From Bacteroidota bacterium (lineage in GTDB: Bacteria > Bacteroidota > Bacteroidia > Flavobacteriales > Weeksellaceae): DNA of 64,000 nucleotides. Below, piece after piece: positions 8,375-17,583 of this stretch. A program made the translations under genes and the position numbers. Location: NCBI GenBank assembly GCA_023457935.1, contig JAEXBA010000049.1, forward strand, positions 1 to 64,000. The letters run 5' to 3'. The notes under the pieces are model-generated. The model searched no databases. It was given only the letters and a program-made list of their open reading frames with translations, and was not told where the DNA came from. Each line of letters begins with the position of its first letter. Position 1 is the first letter of the stretch.

Positions 8375-10276
8375 TTATGCAAGCATGTAAGTCCGGAAAT
8401 TCAGCATTTTTACCTTTCCCGAATCCAGCAGAACAATCAGGTTTTCAAGTATTTTTTCCTTACGCTGAAAACTGAGCTGAATAGCGATTTCCTCAACTGT
8501 GGCTGGTTTTGCAGCCAAAATTTTCATGATATCCGCAGTAATATCGTTTCCGAACAACTTTTCTTTCTTTCTTTTGCAGACAGAACACTGCCCGCAGTTT
8601 CCGGTATTTTTCTCACCAAAGTAGGAGAGTACCATTTTCATTTTGCAGTGATCCTCGTCCTGCGTAAAAAATTTCATTTCTTCCCATTTCAGAATTTTGT
8701 TTTTCTGAATATTTTCAAACAACGACCAGTATTTTCCGCTCATCGCTCTGTCGTTTCGGTGTTTAAGGAATTTAATGCTGGAAAGTGCACCGTCGATATA
8801 TTCCAGATGTCCGTTTTTTTGCAGATCCTTTATTCTTTCTTTTAACTGCGTGGGTTCAGCTCCGGTTTTACGGCCGAGAACATTTTCACTAAACAGTACT
8901 TTATGGGTTGAGAGCCCGGGAAGATTTCTAAGAAGTATTTCAAGGAAATAAGCGTCTTTTTTGGGAAGCATTTCCATATCCGCAGCATTTATTTTCAGCT
9001 CCAGGGAAGAAAGTGATTTATAACTGTTCATGTAAATGATTTCCTGATTATGCAGGAAATTCAGAACATTATTAATCTTTGCTGCTGAGCAGTTGGTGAC
9101 ATTTTTCAGACGGTGAATGTGCAGCTGAAAAATGTTTTCCGGAAGCTCACCTTCAGCAACCTGAAAAAGAGAGTAAAGATATCTGATGATCTTTTCAAAT
9201 TCAGCTTTGCTGGGCGTTTGGTTCTTCAGTATTTTATCAAAATTAAGCATTTCGGCTTCGTTCCAAAGCAGAAAAGCAAAGCTTTCAAGACCGTCTCTGC
9301 CTGCGCGTCCAATTTCCTGATAATAATTTTCGATACTTGCAGCCGGCGAAAAGTGAATAACGAAGCGAACATTTTCTTTGTCGATTCCCATTCCGAATGC
9401 GTTGGTTGCAATAAGTACATTTTGGTTGCTTTCAATCCAGTGATTCTGTTTTCTGTTCTTTTCTTTTGCCGGAAGTCCTGCATGAAAAAAATCAACGTCA
9501 GGGATTCCACTGCTTTTCAGGAAAGCAGCCAGTGATTCAGTCTCTTTTCTTGTTCTGGTGTAAATTATTCCGGAATTATTGGTGTAGCGCAGCAAATCAA
9601 AAATCCGCTGATATTTGTCTGATATTTTTTCTGAAAAAATTCTGATGTTATCTCTTCTGAAGCTTTTCTGAAAAACCTGAGGATTCCGAAGTCCGAGATT
9701 TTTTTTGATGTCTTCCAGAACTTTTGCAGTGGCTGTTGCAGTAAGCGCGATACACGGAGCACTGAGGTGCTGCTCCCGAAAATTCCGGATGTTTTGGTAG
9801 CCCGGACGGAAATCCTGTCCCCATTCTGAAATACAGTGGGCTTCATCAACCGCAAGAAAAGAAACCTGTATTTCCGGGATACTGTCAAGAAAAACGGCAT
9901 TGGTAAGCCGTTCAGGAGAAACATACAGGATTTTAATAATTCCTTCTTTGCAACGGGAAAGAACTTCCTGAGTTTCAGATTCGTCAAGTTCCGATGACAG
10001 GAAGTCTGCTTCGATATTTCTTTTTCGGAGCTGACTGATCTGGTCTTTCATCAGTGCAAGCAGAGGTGAGACGACCAGGCATGTTCCTTCTGAAATTATG
10101 GCCGGAAGCTGAAAACACAACGATTTTCCGCCGCCTGTCGGAAGAAGAGCCAAAGTATCATTTCCGGCAAGCAAACTGTCTATTATGTCTTCCTGAGCAT
10201 CACGGAAAGAGTCGAATCCCCAAAATTCTCGGAGCGCCTGATATTTGAATTCTCTGTATTTCGCCGGTGAAACCAC
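8375..10276 (-). CDS. recQ: RecQ family ATP-dependent DNA helicase
   Basis: The 633-residue product is a 3'-5' DNA helicase of recombination and repair. Walker A is in LLPTGGGKSLCFQLPA, the DEAH box in DEAHCISEWGQDFRPGY, and motif VI in YYQEIGRAGRDGLES. The zinc-binding region near the C-terminus has GNCGQCSVCKRKK, and a winged-helix-like tail follows. No HRDC domain is evident. No ATG is available at the N-terminus, so the start is GTG at 10276. Flavobacteria usually carry two RecQ forms; this one ends soon after the zinc and winged-helix region. Confidence 0.92.
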   Translation of the reverse strand: MVSPAKYREFKYQALREFWGFDSFRDAQEDIIDSLLAGNDTLALLPTGGGKSLCFQLPAIISEGTCLVVSPLLALMKDQISQLRKRNIEADFLSSELDESETQEVLSRCKEGIIKILYVSPERLTNAVFLDSIPEIQVSFLAVDEAHCISEWGQDFRPGYQNIRNFREQHLSAPCIALTATATAKVLEDIKKNLGLRNPQVFQKSFRRDNIRIFSEKISDKYQRIFDLLRYTNNSGIIYTRTRKETESLAAFLKSSGIPDVDFFHAGLPAKEKNRKQNHWIESNQNVLIATNAFGMGIDKENVRFVIHFSPAASIENYYQEIGRAGRDGLESFAFLLWNEAEMLNFDKILKNQTPSKAEFEKIIRYLYSLFQVAEGELPENIFQLHIHRLKNVTNCSAAKINNVLNFLHNQEIIYMNSYKSLSSLELKINAADMEMLPKKDAYFLEILLRNLPGLSTHKVLFSENVLGRKTGAEPTQLKERIKDLQKNGHLEYIDGALSSIKFLKHRNDRAMSGKYWSLFENIQKNKILKWEEMKFFTQDEDHCKMKMVLSYFGEKNTGNCGQCSVCKRKKEKLFGNDITADIMKILAAKPATVEEIAIQLSFQRKEKILENLIVLLDSGKVKMLNFRTYMLA

Positions 10277-10304
10277 ACTGTAAATGTACGTAAACAGAAC
10301 TGCA

Positions 10305-10340
10305 AAACAAAAAGCCGCAAAAAATTGCGGCTTTATTTTT
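10305..10340. terminator. Terminator after the OmpA-family gene
   Basis: The perfect 10-bp stem aaagccgcaa/ttgcggcttt (10311-10334) is flanked by an A-rich left side (T-rich on minus) and a T-run on the right. It terminates the OmpA gene on minus and separates it from recQ. Confidence 0.85.
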
Positions 10341-10357
10341 ACATCTGAAGAATCAGA

Positions 10358-11824
10358 TTATTTTGCTTCGAAGAATACCCTTCTGTTCGCTCTGTTTTTC
10401 CATTCTGGACATTTAGTAGCCGGCTCACATTCAGGATATTTAAGATCTTTTTCACCTCTACCTTCAGACTGAAGTTTAGATCCGTCCACACCATTGTCGA
10501 TCAGATATTTTCTAACGTTGTTAGCTCTTCTTTCAGAAAGTTTCTGGTTGTAAGCATCAGAAGCTCTTGTATCTGTTGCACCGATCACTTTGTAAGCACC
10601 GTTTGTAGAGTTGATGTAGCTTACCGCGTTGTTAAGGATTGGTGTGTTGGAAGGAAGAATTTTGTCTGAATCCAGATCAAATTCAATACCTTCAAGAGTT
10701 CTTGTATCATCAGTAATAGTTCCGCCAGTTACAGCCGGACCTGTTGGACAACCCTGGTTTTCAACCGGACCTGGAACAGTTACACACTTATCGTAAAGAT
10801 CAATTACACCGTCAAGATCTGTGTCCAAAGCTACACCAGCTCCATCAACTCTTGCGCCAGCAGGAGTGTCAAGCTGTCTGTCCCAATCGTCACAAACCCC
10901 GTCGTTATCGTTGTCACCGTTTTTACAAACTTCAACATCCTGGTTTCTTTCAGCAAGAACATCAAGTTTGTAGTAGATTTCCTGAAGTGGGTCATGCCAG
11001 AAAAGGTGAGACTGGTGTTTACCCAGTTTAAGGGTAAGACCAAGCTGTGCGTTAAAGAAATTATCAGAAATCTGATCTTCTCTCATGTTGATTGGGCTGT
11101 AAGCAGCTCCACCACCGTCGAATTCATCATCTCCGGTAACAACATACATCAATCTACCTTCAAGGTCGATTCTTCTGTTTACTTTATATTTCAAACCGGC
11201 ACCTGCCTGTCCAAACAGTGAAGATAGTCTGAAAGGCTTTACTTCTCTCTGAAGTCTCTGCCCTGCATTGTCTTCAAGATACGCTCTGTATGCCAAAGTT
11301 CCGATACCAGCATAACCGTGTAAAGCCCATCTGTATGGTGATTTGTTGTCTACTCTTCTAAGAAGGTTAGAGAAGTTGATGTCTCCCAAGATGGAAATTG
11401 CATCAAACTGAGTTCTGGCACCAACATGCGTGTAAGGATTACCCGTTGCCGGAGCGTCTTCTTTTTTAGTATTGAACCAACCCTGTCTTGTTTCTCCTCT
11501 GTCGTACTGAAGTTTCAGTCCGAAAGCGTGGGTAATGGCTTTGTCAACACTGAAGTATGCCGAATATCCGAACACATCTTTACCTGCACCGTTACCGTTT
11601 TTAATAGAGGTAAGGTCGGCAGACTGTACCAATGGGATACCTGCACCGGCAGAGATTGACCAGTCGTTGAATCTTTTTACATCTTGTGTAAAAGGATAAA
11701 CATTCGCTGAACCTGAAGTGTACGTGTTAGGATACTGATCGGTTACCACCATCAGTGAATCCTGAGCAATTGCCGCTACAGGCAGCGTTATTGCTAATGC
11801 TAAGGTTGCTAAGTTTAGTTTCAT
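10358..11824 (-). CDS. OmpA family outer-membrane protein (copy 1)
   Basis: The 488-residue product has a signal peptide (MKLNLATLALAITLPVAAIAQ), an N-terminal beta-barrel of about 250 residues, a calcium-binding thrombospondin type 3 segment (GDNDNDGVCDDWD and TDLDGVIDLYDKC) and a C-terminal OmpA peptidoglycan-binding domain (IGATDTRASDAYNQKLSERRANNVRKYL). It likely links the outer membrane to peptidoglycan. It is a tandem paralogue of the next gene, separated by 27 bp. Confidence 0.93.
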   Translation of the reverse strand: MKLNLATLALAITLPVAAIAQDSLMVVTDQYPNTYTSGSANVYPFTQDVKRFNDWSISAGAGIPLVQSADLTSIKNGNGAGKDVFGYSAYFSVDKAITHAFGLKLQYDRGETRQGWFNTKKEDAPATGNPYTHVGARTQFDAISILGDINFSNLLRRVDNKSPYRWALHGYAGIGTLAYRAYLEDNAGQRLQREVKPFRLSSLFGQAGAGLKYKVNRRIDLEGRLMYVVTGDDEFDGGGAAYSPINMREDQISDNFFNAQLGLTLKLGKHQSHLFWHDPLQEIYYKLDVLAERNQDVEVCKNGDNDNDGVCDDWDRQLDTPAGARVDGAGVALDTDLDGVIDLYDKCVTVPGPVENQGCPTGPAVTGGTITDDTRTLEGIEFDLDSDKILPSNTPILNNAVSYINSTNGAYKVIGATDTRASDAYNQKLSERRANNVRKYLIDNGVDGSKLQSEGRGEKDLKYPECEPATKCPEWKNRANRRVFFEAK

Positions 11825-11851
11825 ATTTTTCTGTTTGATTTTTAACGTTTA

Positions 11852-13345
11852 TTATTTTGCTTCAAAGTATACTCTGCGGTTAGCTTCGTTTTTCCATTCT
11901 TCACAGTTCGTAGCCGGTTCACATTCAGGATATTTAAGGTCTTTTTCCCCTCTTCCTTCAGCGGTTAACATGCCAGCAGAAACTCCTTTTGAAGTAAGAT
12001 ACTTCACTACAGAAGCAGCTCTTCTTTCAGACAGTTTTTGGTTATAGGCATCGGATCCTCTTGTATCTGTTGCACCAATCACAAGAAACTGCCCGTTTTG
12101 GTCAAGAGATTTGATGACATCAGCAGCGTGATCCAGTTTTTCGAACGATTTGCTTCTGATTTTATCGCTGTTAAGTTCAAATTCGATTCCTTCAAAATCT
12201 TTGTTGATTTCGTCGATAGCAGTAACTGTACCTGTTGGAGCTGGAGAATAGGCAGTCGTAGGACACCCTTCGTTTTCTACAGGTCCCGGAACTGTTACAC
12301 ATTTGTCATAAAGGTCAATAACGCCGTCAAGATCCATATCAAGTGCTACACCGGCACCGTCAACTCTTGCACCGGCAGGAGTGTCAAGCTGTCTGTCCCA
12401 GTCATCGCAAACACCGTCGTTATCGCCGTCTCCGTTTTCACAAACTACGAAGTCTACAGGTTGGTTTTCCAAATCATAGATTCTTCCGTAAGTTTCCTGA
12501 AGCGGATCGTGCCATGCCAGATGAGATAGGTGTTTTCCTAGTTTTACAGAGAATCCAAGATTCACGGTAAACATATTGTCTGAGTAAGAATCATTAATCA
12601 GGTTATAGTCGATAACCGGCGCCTGATTTCTTGTCCATCCGCCACCGTCAAATTCCTCATCGCCTGACATAATGTACATTGCTCTTGTTTCAATATCAAG
12701 ACGTCTGGAGATTTTATACTTAAGTCCAACACCGGCCTGATAGAAGAATGATGAAATTCCCAGTTTTTGGTCAACTTCAATCGGAATTCTTGGAGGGTTG
12801 GTATTCCATCTGGATCCGTTTGCATCGGTAAGACTTGTGTTGTAGCCCTGGAAACCAATTCCGGCATAACCGTGCAGTGCCCATCTGTAAGGAGAATGAT
12901 TGTCAACTCTTCTTAGAAGATTTGAAAAGTTAATGTCTCCAAGTAAACTTACCTGTCTGTATTTGGTCCACGCATCAGCAACACCTGCAAGCTCGCCGTA
13001 GTAGCCTGGAAGTTGGCCTTTCTGCTTGGTTTCGCCCATCTGGTACTGAAGACTCAGTCCGAAGGTATGTGTAATCTGCTTATCAAGACTCACATATCCG
13101 TTCCAGCCCCAGTTAATGTCACCATCATAAAACGACGTTAAATCCGAATGCGTCATGAAAGCAGCACCTCCACCAAAGGAAATCGCCCAGTCATTGAATC
13201 TCTTCGCATTATTGTCGAATCTTGCCACATTTGCCGAACCGGAAGAAAAGGTATTCGGATAATCTCCAATGGTAACCACAGCGAGACTGTCCTGGGAATA
13301 CACTGCGATTGGCAATGACATCAGTAGTAACAGTTTAAATTTCAT
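11852..13345 (-). CDS. OmpA family outer-membrane protein (copy 2)
   Basis: The 497-residue product has the same architecture as copy 1: signal peptide (MKFKLLLLMSLPIAVYSQ), beta-barrel, TSP3 repeats and OmpA C-terminal domain (IGATDTRGSDAYNQKLSERRA). The TSP3 linker DWDRQLDTPAGARVDGAGVA is identical in both copies, while barrel loops differ, so this is an old tandem duplication with a constrained linker. It follows folK with a 16-bp gap. A separate promoter within folK is likely, because OmpA proteins are abundant, but I could not locate one confidently. Confidence 0.93.
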   Translation of the reverse strand: MKFKLLLLMSLPIAVYSQDSLAVVTIGDYPNTFSSGSANVARFDNNAKRFNDWAISFGGGAAFMTHSDLTSFYDGDINWGWNGYVSLDKQITHTFGLSLQYQMGETKQKGQLPGYYGELAGVADAWTKYRQVSLLGDINFSNLLRRVDNHSPYRWALHGYAGIGFQGYNTSLTDANGSRWNTNPPRIPIEVDQKLGISSFFYQAGVGLKYKISRRLDIETRAMYIMSGDEEFDGGGWTRNQAPVIDYNLINDSYSDNMFTVNLGFSVKLGKHLSHLAWHDPLQETYGRIYDLENQPVDFVVCENGDGDNDGVCDDWDRQLDTPAGARVDGAGVALDMDLDGVIDLYDKCVTVPGPVENEGCPTTAYSPAPTGTVTAIDEINKDFEGIEFELNSDKIRSKSFEKLDHAADVIKSLDQNGQFLVIGATDTRGSDAYNQKLSERRAASVVKYLTSKGVSAGMLTAEGRGEKDLKYPECEPATNCEEWKNEANRRVYFEAK

Positions 13346-13361
13346 ATATTCATGTTTTTGG

Positions 13362-13781
13362 TTAAAGACCCAGTTCTTTTAATAGTTTCTTTGAAAAATC
13401 ACGCTCTGAAACATGCTTTTCATGCGGAATTTTCAGTTTTTCAGAAATGAAGCGGATATTGTCATAATATACAATGTCGATATCTATAATCCTGTCTGTA
13501 TACCGTCCCAAAATACCAGAATCCGCCTCGCGACCCATCATTTTTTCAATTCTTTTGAGGGTGCAGAGCAGCTGGACCGGAGATAACGATACTTCAGTTC
13601 TAGCTGCAATATTACAAAAAATATTGTTTGTCACAAATTCTACAGGCTCTGTAACAAGGATTTCACTTTTATTTAATACAAAAATACGCTCTTCTTCCAT
13701 GAGCGAAAATGCAGTTTCAATATTTTTTTTTGTATTTCCGAGGTTACTTCCCAGTAACAAAATGGCCTGATGTGACGACAT
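13362..13781 (-). CDS. folK: 2-amino-4-hydroxy-6-hydroxymethyldihydropteridine diphosphokinase
   Basis: The 139-residue product pyrophosphorylates the pterin alcohol in folate synthesis. It begins with ILLLGSNLGN, the family's N-terminal signature. It also has the metal/ATP motif RIIDIDIVYYD, followed by a PH pair (KIPHEKHVSERDF). It is a little shorter than the typical length of about 160 but has all core motifs. It is divergent from sppA, with only about 20 bp between the two start codons. folB of the same pathway lies in another cluster at 28.5 kb. Confidence 0.92.
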   Translation of the reverse strand: MSSHQAILLLGSNLGNTKKNIETAFSLMEEERIFVLNKSEILVTEPVEFVTNNIFCNIAARTEVSLSPVQLLCTLKRIEKMMGREADSGILGRYTDRIIDIDIVYYDNIRFISEKLKIPHEKHVSERDFSKKLLKELGL

Positions 13782-13801
13782 ATTGTAAAATTGTGATAAA
13801 A

Positions 13802-15559
13802 ATGAAAAATTTTTTCAAAAATGTACTGGCAAATATAGTGGCAATCCTCATAATCGGAGGAATCTTCATGCTGTTTTTCATAATGATGATTGCTGCCAGC
13901 GCAATCAGCGGTGATCCGAAAGCACATGTAAAAGACAATTCGGTACTTACTCTGGATTATAAAACCAACATTATAGAGAGTCCTTCAGAAGATCAGGATG
14001 ATTTATTTTCCTTTAGCTCCAAATCCAAGAATGTACTGGCTTATGACGTAATTGAAGCCATCAGCCGTGCAAAAACCGACGATAAAATCAAAGGAATCAG
14101 TCTTGAAGCCGATTTCGTAAATGCGGGAATGACGCACCTTGACGACGTACGTACTGCGCTGGAAGATTTCAAGAAAAGCGGGAAGTTCGTATATGCTTAT
14201 GGCAATACATCGACTCAGTCGGCATACTATCTTGGTTCTGTTGCAGATCAGTATTATCTGAATCCTTCAGGCCTTATTGAACTCCGCGGAATGTCAACTG
14301 AAGTGCTCTATATGAAAAGTCTTGCTGAAAAATATGGTATCGGCATTGAAGTAATCCGTCACGGAAAATTCAAAGCTGCCGTTGAGCCGTTTATGCGTGA
14401 TGATATGTCTCCCGAAAACAAAGAACAGCTTTCTACACTTCTGAATGATATATGGAGCAATAATTCCGCTAAAATAGCTGCGTCAAGAAAAATTGATACC
14501 GCTCAGTTCAGAACTGTAGTGGACAGTCTGTACGGTTTGATTCCGGAACTTGCACTTCAGAACAGACTTGCCGACAAATTAATTCAGAAAGGAGAGTACG
14601 ATGACCTGATCAGAACAAAAATAAAAGTAGACAAGGATAAAAAGATCAATAAAATTTCCTTTAATAAATATATCAGTTCTTACAAGGAGAAATCGGGATC
14701 GTCCAAAGATCATGTTGCGGTACTTTATGCATCCGGAAGTATTTATGGTGGTGAAGGTTACGACGGTGTTTATGCCAGAAACTTCGTGAAGCATGTCCGC
14801 GATCTTGCGAAAGATAAAAACGTAAAAGCGGTAGTTTTCCGTGTGAATTCACCTGGCGGAAGTGCAAACGCTTCCGATGAGATTCTTTTCGAGTTGCAGC
14901 AGCTGAAAAAGCAGAAACCACTGGTGGTTTCATTTGGTGATTATGCGGCATCCGGAGGTTATTACATTGCAATGGGCGCGGACAAGATTTATTCCGAACC
15001 AAACACCATAACCGGTTCTATCGGAGTCTTCGGACTGTTTCCTTACGCGAAAGATCTGGCCAACAGAAACGGTGTGTATGCACATGAAGTTTCTACCAAC
15101 GCCAATTCCACAATGGCTTCACCGATTAACGGACTGAGCCCCGGCGGACTTTCAATTCTTACAAGAAGTGTGGAAGGAACTTACAAGAGATTTGTACATT
15201 TCGTTACACAGAACCGTAAAAAATCCTTTGATGAAATTGATGCAGTAGGTGAAGGAAGAGTTTGGAGCGGAACACGCGCAAAGAGTATCGGTCTTGTAGA
15301 TGAACTGGGCACATTAAACGATGCCATAAAATATGCCGCAAAACAGGCAAAGCTTACTGATGCGAAAGTAAAATCCTATCCAAAGAAACGTTCAAAGTTT
15401 GAAGAGATTTTTGAGGATCTTGATGAAGATGAGATTTCTGCAAGAATCCTGACCCGAAAACTGGGTAAAGAAAACACCCGTATTTTTGAGATGATGACGG
15501 ATCCGAAAATGAAGCCGTCTGTAATGATGGAGATGCCGTTTCAGTTAAAAGTTCAGTAG
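13802..15559 (+). CDS. sppA: Signal peptide peptidase SppA, 67K type
   Basis: The 585-residue product is the long, duplicated-domain form. It has an N-terminal membrane anchor (about 10-35) facing the periplasm. The general-base lysine is in EVIRHGKFKAAVEPF in the N-terminal half, and the nucleophile serine is in GDYAASGGYYIAMG in the C-terminal half, as in E. coli SppA. It degrades cleaved signal peptides. I chose ATG 13802, directly before the membrane helix; the frame continues upstream into folK but lacks family similarity there. Confidence 0.94.
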   Translation: MKNFFKNVLANIVAILIIGGIFMLFFIMMIAASAISGDPKAHVKDNSVLTLDYKTNIIESPSEDQDDLFSFSSKSKNVLAYDVIEAISRAKTDDKIKGISLEADFVNAGMTHLDDVRTALEDFKKSGKFVYAYGNTSTQSAYYLGSVADQYYLNPSGLIELRGMSTEVLYMKSLAEKYGIGIEVIRHGKFKAAVEPFMRDDMSPENKEQLSTLLNDIWSNNSAKIAASRKIDTAQFRTVVDSLYGLIPELALQNRLADKLIQKGEYDDLIRTKIKVDKDKKINKISFNKYISSYKEKSGSSKDHVAVLYASGSIYGGEGYDGVYARNFVKHVRDLAKDKNVKAVVFRVNSPGGSANASDEILFELQQLKKQKPLVVSFGDYAASGGYYIAMGADKIYSEPNTITGSIGVFGLFPYAKDLANRNGVYAHEVSTNANSTMASPINGLSPGGLSILTRSVEGTYKRFVHFVTQNRKKSFDEIDAVGEGRVWSGTRAKSIGLVDELGTLNDAIKYAAKQAKLTDAKVKSYPKKRSKFEEIFEDLDEDEISARILTRKLGKENTRIFEMMTDPKMKPSVMMEMPFQLKVQ

Positions 15560-15580
15560 AATCATATTAGTTTTTCATAA

Positions 15581-15617
15581 AAAGAAACCGCGCAAAACAA
15601 TTTTGTTTGCGCGGTTT
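15581..15617. terminator. Bidirectional terminator between sppA and GlsB-like gene
   Basis: The 12-bp stem aaaccgcgcaaa/tttgcgcggttt (15585-15617) has T-rich tails in both directions and separates two convergent genes. Confidence 0.88.
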
Positions 15618-15637
15618 TTCTAACTTTTTTATTTCTT

Positions 15638-15892
15638 TTATCCTCTTCTTGTTGCCATTCCGTAAATCCAGAGGACTATTAAAGCACCAACAACGGCCAA
15701 AGCGATACTTCCGATATCAAAATCGTCAGTTGTTCCAAGTCCCAGCATTGTTCCGATCCATCCTCCAACGAATGCACCAACGATACCTAAAATAATTGTC
15801 ATAAGCCACCCCATATTCTGGTTTCCCGGCATAATGAATTTTGCGATTGCACCTGCAATAAGACCAAATAAGATCCAAGCTAAAATACCCAT
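15638..15892 (-). CDS. GlsB/YeaQ/YmgE family small membrane protein
   Basis: The 84-residue product has three hydrophobic helices and the glycine-rich repeats GLIAGAIAKFIMPG and GAFVGGWIGTMLG typical of the transglycosylase-associated/GlsB family. These are stress-induced inner-membrane proteins of unclear function. The gene is monocistronic, between the sppA terminator and ftsY. Confidence 0.9.
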   Translation of the reverse strand: MGILAWILFGLIAGAIAKFIMPGNQNMGWLMTIILGIVGAFVGGWIGTMLGLGTTDDFDIGSIALAVVGALIVLWIYGMATRRG

Positions 15893-16014
15893 AGTTTAAA
15901 ATTTAATTGTTAATAATTATGTTTTGGTTTGATCAAATTTAGTGCAATTTCCAATTCGAAAAACCAAAAAGCAGAAATTTTATAAAATCTTAAACAAATT
16001 GTAAAACTGGAAGG

Positions 16015-16968
16015 TTATCTTCTCTTAAAAAAGGAATCTACAAACTCTTCACCGTTAAACAGCTGCAGATCCGTCATTTTTTCGCCAACGCCGATATATT
16101 TTACCGGAATCTGGAACTGGTCTGAAATTCCGATAACAACTCCGCCTTTGGCAGTTCCGTCAAGCTTCGTGATGGCCAACGCATTTACTTCTGTTGCTGC
16201 CGTGAACTGTTTTGCCTGTTCAAAAGCATTCTGACCTGTGGAGCCGTCGAGCACAAGAAGAATTTCATGCGGAGCGTCCGGAATAACTTTCTGCATCACT
16301 CTTTTAATTTTCGAAAGCTCGTTCATCAGGTTTATTTTGTTGTGCAGTCTTCCTGCGGTGTCAATTATGACCACATCCGCATTCTGAGCAACGGCACTCT
16401 GAACCGTGTCGAAAGCAACGGAAGCCGGGTCGGAACCCATATTCTGCTTTACAATCGGAACGCCAACTCTTTCACTCCAGATGGTCAGCTGATCGACAGC
16501 GGCTGCCCGGAAGGTGTCACCTGCGCCAAGAATCACTTTCTTTCCCTGTGTATGAAACTGATGGGCCAGTTTTCCAATGGTTGTGGTTTTACCGACACCA
16601 TTGACACCAACCACCATGATGACATAAGGTTTTTTGGTTTCGTCGATATTGCCGCTTTGTGCGTGTGGATTTTCAAGAAGAAGACCGGAGATTTCCTCAC
16701 GGAGGATTTTGTCGAGTTCGTCGGTTCCCACATATTTGTCGCGGGCAACACGGCTTTCAATTCTTTCAATGATCTTGATGGTGGTTGAGGCGCCGACATC
16801 GGAAGCAATAAGTACTTCTTCCAGATCATCGAGAACTTCATCGTCTACTTTGCTTTTTCCGACTACGGCTTTTGAAATTTTTTCGAAAAATCCCTGGCTT
16901 GATTTTTCAAGACCGTGATCCAGTGTTTCTTTTTCTTCTTTGTTGAATATTTTCTTAAACCAACTCAT
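16015..16968 (-). CDS. ftsY: Signal recognition particle receptor FtsY
   Basis: The 317-residue product is the SRP receptor GTPase that delivers ribosome-nascent chains to the membrane. It has only a short N-terminal lead (MSWFKKIFNKEEKE) before the NG domain, as in Bacteroidota. Motifs are P-loop GVNGVGKTTTIGKLA, DTFRAAAVDQL, DTAGRL and TKLDGTAKGG. A heptameric repeat array begins 6 bp upstream of its ATG. Confidence 0.96.
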   Translation of the reverse strand: MSWFKKIFNKEEKETLDHGLEKSSQGFFEKISKAVVGKSKVDDEVLDDLEEVLIASDVGASTTIKIIERIESRVARDKYVGTDELDKILREEISGLLLENPHAQSGNIDETKKPYVIMVVGVNGVGKTTTIGKLAHQFHTQGKKVILGAGDTFRAAAVDQLTIWSERVGVPIVKQNMGSDPASVAFDTVQSAVAQNADVVIIDTAGRLHNKINLMNELSKIKRVMQKVIPDAPHEILLVLDGSTGQNAFEQAKQFTAATEVNALAITKLDGTAKGGVVIGISDQFQIPVKYIGVGEKMTDLQLFNGEEFVDSFFKRR

Positions 16969-16974
16969 ATAGTA

Positions 16975-17009
16975 AGATATCAGATGTTAGAGGTGAGATT
17001 TCAGATTAT
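16975..17009. repeat. Heptad array, 5 units (AGATATC type)
   Basis: Five consecutive 7-bp units each begin AGA (AGATATC, AGATGTT, AGAGGTG, AGATTTC, AGATTAT). The array lies just upstream of ftsY and overlaps the stop codon of the small ORF at 17006-17161. Confidence 0.75.
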
Positions 17010-17161
17010 TTTTTACTAACTGCAAAAGGGATTGGCTTCACCGTTTTAAAAATATTATTTGAGTCGCCGCCACCCGATCCTTGTTTTGCAACGGAAATCC
17101 TTTCGGATTTGCTGAAGGTAAAAGCGCTGGCGATGGTTTTGCCAATATTTTTGCTGAACAA
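17006..17161 (-). CDS. Possible 51-residue protein, TTG start
   Basis: An open frame between the DUF4295 terminator and ftsY would encode a basic peptide with SKNIGKTIASAF near the start, GSGGGDS in the middle and PFAVSKK at the end. It has no ATG; a TTG at 17161 is the only candidate start, and no recognisable family is seen. It could be a genuine small protein or a degenerate fragment. Its last codons coincide with a heptad array, which argues for recent change at that end. Confidence 0.25.
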   Translation of the reverse strand: MFSKNIGKTIASAFTFSKSERISVAKQGSGGGDSNNIFKTVKPIPFAVSKK

Positions 17162-17172
17162 AGATAAATAAA

Positions 17173-17199
17173 AAAACTACCCAAAAATTGAGTAGTTTT
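17173..17199 (-). terminator. Terminator after the ribosomal protein cluster
   Basis: The stem AAAACTAC/GTAGTTTT with an A-rich loop is followed on minus by a run of seven T. It lies 20 bp after the DUF4295 stop codon. Confidence 0.8.
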
Positions 17200-17219
17200 A
17201 ATATCGTTGTTGCTGAAGA

Positions 17220-17372
17220 TTACTTCTTTAGGAAAGCATCAACATCGTCAGCATTCATTACCTGCTCTTCGAAAACGTAAGCACCAGTTTTTGGCGACTT
17301 TACCATTTTCACAACTTTGGTCATTTTTTTTGACTGACCCGTCTGTAGGGTTGCTACTACTTTCTTTGCCAT
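17220..17372 (-). CDS. DUF4295 family small protein
   Basis: The 50-residue basic protein starts MAKKVVATLQTGQSKKMTK and ends DDVDAFLKK. This family is restricted to Bacteroidota and is always found directly after rpmG, as here (22-bp gap), so it is a probable ribosome-associated protein. The start is ATG at 17372. Confidence 0.92.
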   Translation of the reverse strand: MAKKVVATLQTGQSKKMTKVVKMVKSPKTGAYVFEEQVMNADDVDAFLKK

Positions 17373-17394
17373 TGTACAATATCTTTATAAGTGA

Positions 17395-17577
17395 TTACTT
17401 AATTTCTTTGTGAACAGTATATTTCTTAAGAACCGGATTGTATTTTTTAAGCTCCAGTCTTTCAGTAGTGTTCTTTTTGTTTTTTGTAGTGATATATCTT
17501 GACATACCAGCTACACCGGTTTCTTTGTGCTCTGTGCACTCAAGAATAACCTGAACTCTGTTTCCTTTTTTTGCCAT
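17395..17577 (-). CDS. rpmG: 50S ribosomal protein L33
   Basis: The 60-residue, very basic product has the L33 core [34 protein letters not shown] and the C-terminal [12 protein letters not shown]. The zinc-binding CxxC pairs are absent, so this is the zinc-independent (C-) form. It lies 6 bp after rpmB. Confidence 0.96.
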   Translation of the reverse strand: MAKKGNRVQVILECTEHKETGVAGMSRYITTKNKKNTTERLELKKYNPVLKKYTVHKEIK

Positions 17578-17583
17578 GATTTC

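Noticed and set aside
13709..13801. Upstream part of the SppA frame
   Set aside because: It lies within folK on the opposite strand and precedes the membrane anchor; ATG 13802 is the better start.
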